Source of the DNA: Clostridium sp.
Lineage (GTDB): Bacteria > Bacillota > Dethiobacteria > Dethiobacterales > Dethiobacteraceae
Direction of reading: 5' to 3'
DNA: 38,172 bases
Assembly: GCA_018335695.1 (NCBI GenBank)
Contig: JAGXRV010000058.1
Location: 1 to 38,172 of the forward strand
In this document: positions 13,961-21,311 of the stretch, in pieces
Position numbering within the stretch: position 1 is the first letter of the stretch
How the letters are laid out: every line of letters starts with the position of its first letter
Made by a program: the position numbers and the translations under genes
Notes under the pieces: generated by a model
Told to the model about the DNA's origin: nothing
The model's input: the letters and a program-made list of their open reading frames with translations, nothing else
Database searches by the model: none

Positions 13961-16577
13961 TTTTTATCTCCTTCATGGCAAATAGTTTTCGGGCAAGAGA
14001 CAGTTCCTCTTCCCGATTCGAAACCAATCCATCCAGCCGGGCATCTTTTATGGCAAGTAAAACTTCCTGGAAAAGCGGACCGGGCAGATAGCCCTCTGCC
14101 AGCAAATCACGTCCGCCCACATCAGGCTTAATATGACGCAATCTTTCCCAATACAAAGATGTGCTCTCCCAAATGCGGCTTAAACCATTCTCCACCTGCA
14201 ATAAGAGCAATACCTCTGCTGGCAGTCCGCTGAAAAGCTGATAAAGTTCGCTGTTTTTTAACAATTCCGAGGATGACAGCGCTGACTTTAGTTTTGGGAC
14301 TGATTCGACTGCTGCCAACACTCGCTCCACTTCATTTCTTGGCAGACGCAGCCGTCTGCAAAGGTGACGTGCTTCCTGGAAGGGCAAATCAAGCATCAGC
14401 GCAGCCAGATAAAGCGCAGACGGCGATACTGCCGCATCCGGCCAGTTTCGTCCGGCCCAAGCAATCATTTCACGGGCAGAGGTCAGGCGATTTTTCAATT
14501 TTTCACTGTAACAAACTCCGGGAAAAAGCAGTGGTGCAAGCTGCAGCTCAAAGTAGCGTATCAGAATTTCAGGAGCCTTCTCTTCCAACAATGCCAACTG
14601 AATTTCGTCATATAGACGCTCTTTGCTTACCTTCTCCAGAACGCGAGTCTGGGCGGCGTTTTCCAAAAGCGACAATGTTGTTTCTTCCAAACGAAAAGCG
14701 AAGCGCTGTTCAAAACGAACGGCACGCAAAACACGCAACGGGTCTTCTACAAAGCTAAGATTATAAAGGACACGGATTAAGCCTTTTTCCAGATCTTCTA
14801 TCCCATGGAAAAAATCTATCAGCGTGCCAAACTCAGAGACTTTTAAACTGCACGCCAAAGTATTGATCGTAAAGTCCCTGCGAAAGAGGTCATTTTTCAG
14901 ACTACTCTGTTCCACTTCCGGCAATGCTGCAGGACGTGCATAAAATTCCTGGCGGGAAGTTACAAGATCAATTTGAATCCCACCCGAGATAATAATGGAA
15001 GCCGTGCCAAACTGTTCATGAATAGTCAACTGACCGCGCAGCAATTCGTTTAACTTTTCAGCAAAAGGAATCGCCGCCGTTTCCACCACCAGATCTAAAT
15101 CGTGATTTGGAATTTGTAAGAGCAGATCACGAATAAAACCGCCCACCGCAAAAACACGCACATTTTCCTTCTCTGCCTTTTGTCCGACAAGCAACAACAA
15201 ACTCTGTATTTTTTTTGGCAAACGGGCATTTATCAGCGGCGTCAGGTCGTCCCCGGGGGCAGGCAGGCACCGCCCGCCTCCGCAACGCACTTTTTCTCCG
15301 CCTTCCATATTCCTTAACACATCGGTGCGCGTCACAATCCCGATAATCCCCTCGTTGTCAGTGACCGGCAGGCGGCCCACATTGTGCTCGATCATCATTT
15401 CTTGAATCTTACGCACAGGCAAATCATGAGCGACCGTCAAAGGTCTTTTATTCATGTACCCTTTTACCGGCGCGTGACCCAAACCGTGATGAGCTGCTTT
15501 TTCCAGATCACGCCGGGAAATAATCCCTACCAATCCGTGCTGGTCTACCACCGGGAACCCGCTGTGACCGTAGCGCAACATAAGCTCTTTCGCCCGCTCC
15601 ACTGAAGTATCAGGAGTAATAGTCCGCACCGGCACCGACATAATCTCACTGGCCACTTTTACAGGCGAAACTTGCTTGTATAGAGAACCAACCAGAATAT
15701 CCCGCACTTCCGTGAGGGATCTGTCGCGCACGGAAGCCGACGCGGCATGTTTGTGGCCTTTGCCGCCTAGCGGCGCTAACACCAGCCCCAAATCAAGATA
15801 ATCAAGGCGACTGCGGCCTACGACATAGATGCGATCCTCCATTGCCACCACAGAAAAAATTACATCCACGGCTTCCATCTCAAGCAACTTATGAGTCAAC
15901 AGCGACAGCCCGCCCACATAACCGTCACTTTCCGCTGTTGCCACTGCCGCCCGCACGCCGCGCAGTTCATGATATTCTGTAGAAGTTAACAAAGCATCAA
16001 GCATGACACGCTGCTCGTCGCTCAGCGGTCGATTCAGAAAGTGATTGACAACTTTCAAATTAACGCCTGACTGCCATAATCGCCAGAGAGCCTCAACATC
16101 TCTGGCCGTTGTAGTCTCAAAAGTCAGGCAGCCTGTATCTTCATAAATACCTAAGGCAAACAGCGTGGCTTCAAAAGATGAGAGCGGAATATCTTGCTTG
16201 TAAATCCGCTCCAGTATTAGTGTCGTAGTGGAGCCAACTTCTGCAAAGACAGTCAGTTGACCTGTCAGATCCTCGTCAGTATCCGGATGATGGTCATAAA
16301 GATGGATTTCAGTAATCTGCTCCAGTATCTTCTTAAAAGGACCTATTCTATTCTTTTGCCTGGTATCAGTTACTACTAGTTTATTCACCTTTGCCAAATC
16401 AATCTCTTTTTGACTTTTCAAATGAAACGTATCTTTATAAAGGGAAACAAATTCACGGACATTGAGATTGAGTGAGCCCGGCACTACCAGACAAGCTTCC
16501 GGATAAAGTTTGCCGGCGGCTACCATGGAAGCTAAGGCGTCAAAATCCGCATTCTGATGAGTGGTTATTGCCTGCAT
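13953..16577 (-). CDS. DHH phosphoesterase-CBS-tRNA nucleotidyltransferase fusion
   Basis: 874 aa with three parts. (1) A DHH/DHHA1 phosphoesterase, 1-305: HQNADFDA (H7, D11, D13), VTDT (D71), YDHH (95-97), and the DHHA1 motif GGKGHKHAAS at 271-280, as in NrnA-like nanoRNases. (2) A CBS pair, about 308-424, which usually binds adenine nucleotides. (3) A class II CCA-adding/poly(A) polymerase head, from about 455: FAVGGFIRDLLL and D493-x-D495 in HDLDLVVE, then the FRRDFTINTLA and LRVLRAVRFEQRF motifs. The family is known as a natural fusion in some Firmicutes and other phyla, with A-adding or CCA-adding activity depending on whether a second enzyme exists. Its start has GGGGAGGAGCAGG in front. 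It is first in the operon to scpB. Confidence 0.93.
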   Translation of the reverse strand: MQAITTHQNADFDALASMVAAGKLYPEACLVVPGSLNLNVREFVSLYKDTFHLKSQKEIDLAKVNKLVVTDTRQKNRIGPFKKILEQITEIHLYDHHPDTDEDLTGQLTVFAEVGSTTTLILERIYKQDIPLSSFEATLFALGIYEDTGCLTFETTTARDVEALWRLWQSGVNLKVVNHFLNRPLSDEQRVMLDALLTSTEYHELRGVRAAVATAESDGYVGGLSLLTHKLLEMEAVDVIFSVVAMEDRIYVVGRSRLDYLDLGLVLAPLGGKGHKHAASASVRDRSLTEVRDILVGSLYKQVSPVKVASEIMSVPVRTITPDTSVERAKELMLRYGHSGFPVVDQHGLVGIISRRDLEKAAHHGLGHAPVKGYMNKRPLTVAHDLPVRKIQEMMIEHNVGRLPVTDNEGIIGIVTRTDVLRNMEGGEKVRCGGGRCLPAPGDDLTPLINARLPKKIQSLLLLVGQKAEKENVRVFAVGGFIRDLLLQIPNHDLDLVVETAAIPFAEKLNELLRGQLTIHEQFGTASIIISGGIQIDLVTSRQEFYARPAALPEVEQSSLKNDLFRRDFTINTLACSLKVSEFGTLIDFFHGIEDLEKGLIRVLYNLSFVEDPLRVLRAVRFEQRFAFRLEETTLSLLENAAQTRVLEKVSKERLYDEIQLALLEEKAPEILIRYFELQLAPLLFPGVCYSEKLKNRLTSAREMIAWAGRNWPDAAVSPSALYLAALMLDLPFQEARHLCRRLRLPRNEVERVLAAVESVPKLKSALSSSELLKNSELYQLFSGLPAEVLLLLQVENGLSRIWESTSLYWERLRHIKPDVGGRDLLAEGYLPGPLFQEVLLAIKDARLDGLVSNREEELSLARKLFAMKEIKNA

Positions 16578-16604
16578 CCTGCTCCTCCCCTCAAATCCTT
16601 ACCC

Positions 16605-16613
16605 ATTATACCA
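16605..16613 (-). promoter_or_regulatory. Extended -10 promoter of the DHH-CBS-trpS-scpAB operon
   Basis: Minus strand TGG-TATAAT is a perfect extended -10, about 30 bp before the start codon. No good -35 is seen. Confidence 0.5.
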
Positions 16614-16688
16614 CAAATAAACAATTAAATAATATATACGCTAAAAGCATTTTCTCACGGAAACTATAGTGATTTCTAAGTGTCGGAT

Positions 16689-17786
16689 TTATAGCGGCGC
16701 AAGAAAACTTTTTCTCTTTTTGCGCTGTTCCAACAAATCCAAAAACGCTTCCAGACGTGTTTGAAAGCCAGCTTCTCCCGACTGCTCGTCCAAAGAAAAA
16801 GAAATCACCGGGATTCCCTGCTCCCGACTGACTGTAGGCAAAATACTTTGCGCCACAATTTCCGGCGTGCAGGTAAACGGCAAAACATGAATTACGCCGT
16901 CAAAGCCGCGTTTGGCAAAGCGGACTGTATCACCCACCGACTCCCACCCGTGACCGCCCACAAAATGTTTCAAATAGGGAGCTGCCGCCTTTTTTGTCGG
17001 CTTATTTCCGGCCAGGCCGAGAGATTTATATAACAAATGGTCTTTGATCCAGTGAGACATATAAACAGAACGCTCTACTTCTACCCCCATCTCGCCCAGC
17101 AATCTTTCCACTTCTAAGTTGGCGTAAGGTTCCAAAAGCATATATATCTCCCCTACAAAACCAATACGCAGCACTTTCTTCCCAGCATCAATCGGCACGC
17201 CGCCAAGGATTTCACGCGCCATCCGTAATCCTTGACTCACTTCCCGCGGCGTTCGTGCTTCAGCTATAGGTATCAATGCCTTTTCATATGCTTTGCTTGT
17301 GCTTCCTTTTACAATCTCCCGCGGACGAATCCGCAAACTTTGGGCATGAATTTCGTCTAGAGCCTTGATTCTTCGCCAGGTAGTCTGCAGCGTCTGCAGA
17401 ATACCCGGCCAACTGCGTTTGGCACCCAATTCTTTTATTTTCTCAAGCAAAATGCCTCTCTCTTGCGGAGGTTCTAAAACAATCATCTTAAACTTATATC
17501 CCAAATCAGTTAGAATTTCCCGCTGAACCTCAGCATAATAGCCGAAACGGCAAGGCCCACTTCCTCCCGCCATCACAATAGTATCGGCTCCCAATTCTAA
17601 CGATTCAATAAAGTTACCCATATTTACTTTTAGAGGAAAGCAGGCAAACTCAGGAGAATGAAGCACTCCTAAGTTGATAGTTTTTTTTGTAATCGGGGGC
17701 GGCGGCAAGACATCAAGACCCAAGTCTCTGAGCAAACCATGGAAAGCAATAGAAATTAAACCCATATGCGGATAAGTCACTTTCAT
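16689..17786 (-). CDS. Acyl-CoA dehydratase activase-related protein (HgdB/DUF2229-like), second of pair
   Basis: 365 aa, related to the D-component (HgdB-like) half of 2-hydroxyacyl-CoA dehydratases and to the C-terminal parts of large CoA activases. Cysteines in the expected places could hold an FeS cluster: C49 in SPEFACFPLK, the Cys of GGSGPCRFGYY and the Cys of LPFTCTPEIV. The end SFSLDEQSGEAGFQTRLEAF closely parallels LTLDEHTGQAGVVTRLEAF of the neighbour, so the two share a fold. The reading frames overlap by 4 bp, so they are made together, probably as a complex. No ATPase activase (BadF/HgdC type) is next to them. The substrate is unknown. Confidence 0.8.
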   Translation of the reverse strand: MKVTYPHMGLISIAFHGLLRDLGLDVLPPPPITKKTINLGVLHSPEFACFPLKVNMGNFIESLELGADTIVMAGGSGPCRFGYYAEVQREILTDLGYKFKMIVLEPPQERGILLEKIKELGAKRSWPGILQTLQTTWRRIKALDEIHAQSLRIRPREIVKGSTSKAYEKALIPIAEARTPREVSQGLRMAREILGGVPIDAGKKVLRIGFVGEIYMLLEPYANLEVERLLGEMGVEVERSVYMSHWIKDHLLYKSLGLAGNKPTKKAAAPYLKHFVGGHGWESVGDTVRFAKRGFDGVIHVLPFTCTPEIVAQSILPTVSREQGIPVISFSLDEQSGEAGFQTRLEAFLDLLEQRKKRKSFLAPL

Positions 17787-18742
17787 ATCGCTTCCCTCCA
17801 GCGCAACATATCCATAAACGCTTCGAGACGGGTAACTACTCCCGCCTGTCCGGTATGTTCGTCAAGCGTAAGCATTAGCAGCGGCACAGTTTTCTCTCTG
17901 CGATAGATACGTTCCACTAATTCACAGATTAGCGAATCAGGTCCGCAGCCGAAAGAAACTACCAACACTATCCCCTGGATATTCCCCTCATCTAACAAAT
18001 GAAACGCCGCACCCAACAGTTCTTTGCCAAATGTCCAAAATATCTCTTTATTTAAAAAATCGTTGCCCCGCTTAATCTCCTCGGGAAGCAGCATCTCTGT
18101 AGTGATTATCTCAGCACCCATTTCACGCAACTTCTCAAGCAAGCCCATACTGGTATAGGGGTCATTGAGATTATACGCGTGGCCAAGTACAGCCACCTTA
18201 ATACGCCCGTTTTCTTTTCTCTCTTTTCCGCTGAAAACGTCTTGTGGTGTATAACCTTGCCTAAGTTTGTCCTCATAGGCTTTCTGCGCAACTTTTGCTT
18301 CCTGCAAAGCCAATTTGCCCGCCTGTTTTGAAGAACCAAAACGACTTGCTAATTCTTCCAGACTCCGTTTGGATTTATGATAGCGCTCATAGACATTAAT
18401 CTCGACATCAAGCAGTTCAGGCAATCCGGGCACACAAAAACGCGCAATTTCCGGCAAACCCAGAAACTTTGGACACAGATACCTTTTTCGTTCCACGGAA
18501 ACAATACGGGGAACAAAAATATAATCGACTCCTTTATCTCGCAGGTTTGCCAGGTGACCAAGATAGAGCTTCACCGGGAGGCAAGCCTCATCAACAGCGT
18601 CACGAACACCGCGATCCAAAATTGCTTTTGTGGTTTCATCCGACAAGACCACTTCCGCACCCAGCGCACGGAAAAATGCCTCCCATCCGGGATAATAGTG
18701 ATAATATAACAATGCGCGCGGAATCCCTACTCGAACACCCAT
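17783..18742 (-). CDS. Acyl-CoA dehydratase activase-related protein (DUF2229), first of pair
   Basis: 319 aa. It opens with VGIPRALLYYHYYPGWEAFFRALG, the usual start of the DUF2229 region of CoA-substrate-specific enzyme activases. Conserved cysteines are in DEACLPVK, KRYLCPKFLG and SFGCGPDSLICEL; the last resembles the FeS ligand loops of HgdA/HgdB. The soluble protein lacks the actin-like ATP-binding domain of true activases, so it is a stand-alone module. The start ATG has GGGGAGG seven bases upstream. It is followed by its paralogue with a 4-bp overlap and preceded by the dodecin gene and its terminator. Confidence 0.8.
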   Translation of the reverse strand: MGVRVGIPRALLYYHYYPGWEAFFRALGAEVVLSDETTKAILDRGVRDAVDEACLPVKLYLGHLANLRDKGVDYIFVPRIVSVERKRYLCPKFLGLPEIARFCVPGLPELLDVEINVYERYHKSKRSLEELASRFGSSKQAGKLALQEAKVAQKAYEDKLRQGYTPQDVFSGKERKENGRIKVAVLGHAYNLNDPYTSMGLLEKLREMGAEIITTEMLLPEEIKRGNDFLNKEIFWTFGKELLGAAFHLLDEGNIQGIVLVVSFGCGPDSLICELVERIYRREKTVPLLMLTLDEHTGQAGVVTRLEAFMDMLRWREAI

Positions 18743-18776
18743 GCTCTACCTCCCCTGTCAAATCCTCTTAATTACT

Positions 18777-18803
18777 TTTAAAAACCCTCCGATTCGGAGG
18801 GTT
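18777..18803 (-). terminator. Rho-independent terminator after dodecin gene
   Basis: AACCCTCCG and CGGAGGGTT form a perfect 9-bp stem with a 3-nt loop; T-rich sequence follows on the minus strand. Confidence 0.85.
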
Positions 18804-18814
18804 AGTTTAGCCGT

Positions 18815-19021
18815 TTAACGATTCAGCACACCGAAAGCAACCTTCACATTCACCTTGTATTCCGAGATTCTGCCGTCATCAATATTTGCGGTCATATTGC
18901 ATACTTCCACACCCGTAATATTTTCCACAGTTTTTGACGCATCGGCAACAGCCCTCTGCACCGCATCTTCCCAACCCTTGTTTGATTCACCGACAAGTTC
19001 AATAATTTTTGCAACAGCCAT
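18815..19021 (-). CDS. Dodecin family protein
   Basis: 68 aa, the normal length of dodecins: small proteins that assemble into hollow dodecamers and bind flavins (or CoA) as a store or buffer. It opens with VAKIIELVGESNKGWEDAVQ and continues with ASKTVENITGVEV, followed by the strand SEYKVNVKVAFGV; all are typical. The start ATG follows AAGGAGGTGAGTAA. It is a single gene between the sigF terminator and its own terminator. Which ligand it binds cannot be told here. Confidence 0.93.
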   Translation of the reverse strand: MAVAKIIELVGESNKGWEDAVQRAVADASKTVENITGVEVCNMTANIDDGRISEYKVNVKVAFGVLNR

Positions 19022-19062
19022 TTACTCACCTCCTTATCTTGTCGGTAGTTTCCCCGTAGCCG

Positions 19063-19095
19063 AAAAAAAATATAAGGCTCAAAATTAAGAGCTTT
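19063..19095 (-). terminator. Probable terminator after sigF
   Basis: AAGGCTC (19074-19080) pairs with GAGCTTT (19089-19095), seven pairs with one G-T. The minus strand then runs TATATTTTTTTT. It directly abuts the sigF stop. Confidence 0.55.
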
Positions 19096-19746
19096 TTATG
19101 CCAGTTGTTTCTTTAATTCATTAATTATCCTTTTTTCCAAACGCGAAACATGCATTTGCGAAATACCCAGGATATCAGCAGTTTCCTGCTGTGACTTATG
19201 TCGAAAAAAACGGTAAAGCACAATCCTGCGCTCGCGTTCAGGTAAAGAAGTGAGCGCTTCGCTCAAAGCCAGTCTGTCCACCACTTGATCAAACTCTGCT
19301 GCAGTCACCGCCAATTCCGCCTGTACTCCCGGCTCAATGGCATCCAGAGAGAGCGGCACACAACCCACGTCCAGAACCAGCAAAAGTTCTTCCTGCGCAA
19401 GACCACAAGCGGCGGACAGCTCACTTAAAACAGGCTGCCGTCCGAGACGCTGCTCCAATTCACCTTGCAGTCTTTTCACCCGACCGGCCTGACTGGCAAG
19501 CGCACGGCTGAATTTCAGCGCACCCTGTCCTCGCAAGTACATCTTAATTTCTCCTGCAATAACAGGCACAGCATAGGTGGTAAATGCGGTGCCGCGCTCC
19601 GGGTCATATTTCCGCAAAGCTTTTAACAACCCGATACAGCCTACCTGAAAAAGATCATCCTCCTCGGCAAACTCACCGCAGTACCGCTTCACCAAGCTGC
19701 GAACAAGCGGAATATGTTTTTTTACCGCATCATCCATAAAATTCAC
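19096..19746 (-). CDS. sigF: Forespore sigma factor SigF, short N-terminus
   Basis: The first forespore sigma factor, held inactive by SpoIIAB until SpoIIAA is dephosphorylated. Region 2 reads EEDDLFQVGCIGLLKALRKYD and FTTYAVPVIAGEIKMYLRGQ; region 4 has LPERERRIVLYRFFRHKSQQ and the helix-turn-helix ILGISQMHVSRLEKRI. Odd: it has 216 aa against about 250 usual. It begins with a GTG right after the TAA of spoIIAB in the same frame, so about 35 residues of the N-terminal region (region 1.2) are missing and cannot be supplied by an earlier start. A TTG or ATG later would shorten it further. It is last gene of spoIIAA-spoIIAB-sigF. Confidence 0.95.
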   Translation of the reverse strand: MNFMDDAVKKHIPLVRSLVKRYCGEFAEEDDLFQVGCIGLLKALRKYDPERGTAFTTYAVPVIAGEIKMYLRGQGALKFSRALASQAGRVKRLQGELEQRLGRQPVLSELSAACGLAQEELLLVLDVGCVPLSLDAIEPGVQAELAVTAAEFDQVVDRLALSEALTSLPERERRIVLYRFFRHKSQQETADILGISQMHVSRLEKRIINELKKQLA

Positions 19747-20187
19747 TTATGCATCTCGTCCGGTCTTAATTTGGCTAAATATCTTCACCATTGTAACAGT
19801 AGTTCCTTTGCCTGGAGCTGAAGTCAAGGTGAATTCGTCCATAAAATTTTCCATAATGGTAAATCCCATGCCGGAGCGGTCCAGTTCCGGTTTTGAAGTA
19901 TAAAGAGGTTCGCGAGCCTGTTCAACATCAGCAATCCCGACACCGTAATCTGTTACCGAGACTTCCAAACGTCTGTCTTTTAATGCGGCAGTGACGATAA
20001 TAGTACCGAAGCCGTTTTCGTAGCCGTGAATTACCGCATTTGTTACCGCCTCGCTCACTGCCGTTTTGATATCGGAAATCTCATCAATGGTAGGGTCAGC
20101 CTGCGCTGCAAAAGCTGCAACTACAACGCGGGCGAAAGCTTCGTTCTGCGATTTGCTCGGAATTTCTAATTTCATATGATTATCCAT
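19747..20187 (-). CDS. spoIIAB: Anti-sigma F factor and serine kinase SpoIIAB
   Basis: A GHKL-fold kinase that binds SigF and phosphorylates SpoIIAA. It is 146 aa. The ATP-binding (Bergerat) motifs are intact: N-box [17 protein letters not shown]1 DYGVGI, G2 [15 protein letters not shown] and the closing GKGTTVTM. Length and motifs match the Bacillus protein. The start ATG has GGGGGGAAAGCAG upstream; an in-frame ATG four codons later is possible. It lies 12 bp after spoIIAA and its TAA abuts the sigF GTG. Confidence 0.97.
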   Translation of the reverse strand: MDNHMKLEIPSKSQNEAFARVVVAAFAAQADPTIDEISDIKTAVSEAVTNAVIHGYENGFGTIIVTAALKDRRLEVSVTDYGVGIADVEQAREPLYTSKPELDRSGMGFTIMENFMDEFTLTSAPGKGTTVTMVKIFSQIKTGRDA

Positions 20188-20199
20188 CTGCTTTCCCCC

Positions 20200-20541
20200 C
20201 TACACATTCTTTAGGGCTTCCTGCTCTGACAAGAAAACAGGAATTTTTGCCTGCAGACCCGATAGATCAAACACGCGTTGCACTCGCGGCCTCAAGGAAC
20301 AGGCTAGCACCTTGCCTCCCTGTGCCGAGACTAATTTATACCGACCAAGAACCATCCCCAAGCCTGAACTATCCATAAAATCAACGCCGCTAAAGTTGAA
20401 AATAATATTTTTTAAATTATCAAGCGTAAGTTTATTGTCAATTTTATCCCGAAGCCCGGTTACTGCGTGATGATCCAACTCGCCCGCCATGCGCACTAAA
20501 AGTGTGCTTCCTGCCCGTTTCATAACTATTTCCACAGGCAT
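20200..20541 (-). CDS. spoIIAA: Anti-anti-sigma factor SpoIIAA
   Basis: A STAS-domain protein. When unphosphorylated it frees SigF from SpoIIAB; SpoIIE dephosphorylates it. From the ATG at 20541 it is 113 aa with the phospho-serine at S58 in FMDSSGLGMVLGRYK, the same number as in Bacillus. GGGGGAG lies just before the ATG; the GTG two codons later is better spaced and may be the real start, whereas the upstream TTG at 20559 has no ribosome site. It is first in the spoIIA operon with a sigma-H promoter upstream. Confidence 0.95.
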   Translation of the reverse strand: MPVEIVMKRAGSTLLVRMAGELDHHAVTGLRDKIDNKLTLDNLKNIIFNFSGVDFMDSSGLGMVLGRYKLVSAQGGKVLACSLRPRVQRVFDLSGLQAKIPVFLSEQEALKNV

Positions 20542-20589
20542 TCTCCCCCTTGTCCCCAATCTTTCGGTTGATATTGGCCTCTGTAATCT

Positions 20590-20618
20590 TAATTCTACAA
20601 CTCTCTAGAAACTCCTGC
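20590..20618 (-). promoter_or_regulatory. Sigma-H promoter of the spoIIA operon
   Basis: On the minus strand GCAGGAGTT (20610-20618) and GTAGAATTA (20590-20598) are 11 bp apart. This fits RnAGGAwWW - 11-12 bp - RnnGAATww with one mismatch. It lies about 50 bp before spoIIAA, inside the 80 bp left between the gene and the repeat array. Confidence 0.75.
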
Positions 20619-20640
20619 CATTTAGTTAAATTCACGTAAA

Positions 20641-21258
20641 GACAACCGCAGGGACGGTTCTTGTGGTTGAGTTTTGGAGGGGAGAGAAGGCTAAGCGAGG
20701 TGAGAACCACCCCGGTGCTGCGCACCTCCCCTCCAAAGGAGGGGAATTTTGTGAACGCAGTGACCGCAGGAATAACCGCAAGAAGTGCACGAGAGGTTGC
20801 GTCATCCAAAAGGAAAACTCCCTCCCCCCTCACCCTTGCCCTCTCCCCCCAAAGGGTGGAGAGGGTTCTGTACGACAACCGCGGGGACGGTTCTTGTGGT
20901 TGAGTTTTGGAGGGGAGAGAAGACTGAGCGAGGTGAGAACCACCCCGGTGCTGCGCACCTCCCCTCCAAAGGAGGAGAATTTTGTGAACGCAGTGACCGC
21001 AGGAATAACCGCAAGAAGTGCACGAGAGGTTGCGTCATCCAAAAGGAAAACTCCCTCCCCCCTCACCCTTGCCCTCTCCCCCCAAAGGGTGGAGAGGGTT
21101 CTGTACGACAACCGCGGGGACGGTTCTTGTGGTTGAGTTTTGGAGGGGAGAGAAGACTGAGCGAGGTGAGAACCACCCCGGGGCTGCGCACCACCCCTCC
21201 AAGGGAGGGGAATTTTGTGAACGCAGTGACCGGTTCTGTACGACAACCGCGGACACTC
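20641..21258. repeat. 233-bp tandem repeat array, 2.6 copies
   Basis: Units start at 20641, 20874 and 21107, exactly 233 bp apart, and the shared edge sequence returns at 21242. Copies 1 and 2 are full and differ at only a few bases. Copy 3 lacks 98 bp, the joint being GTGACC|GGTTCTG. Each full unit contains one REP-like element (ACCACCCCGGTGCTGCGCACC then CCCCTCCAAAGGAGGGG) plus a second C-rich hairpin (CCCTCTCCCCCCAAAGGG and neighbours). Open frames across it are artefacts: 233 is not a multiple of three and both strands are open. Confidence 0.95.
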
Positions 21259-21311
21259 TCTGCTGATTTTCTCAGCATCAATAGTTGAGACATGCAGGCA
21301 TTTGCCTACCA

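Larger units (their letters stand above)
20542..21311. other. dacF-spoIIAA intergenic region
   Basis: The 770 bp hold the sigma-H promoter of spoIIAA, the 233-bp tandem array and, at 21245-21311, a short unique stretch after dacF. No gene is supported. Confidence 0.7.
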
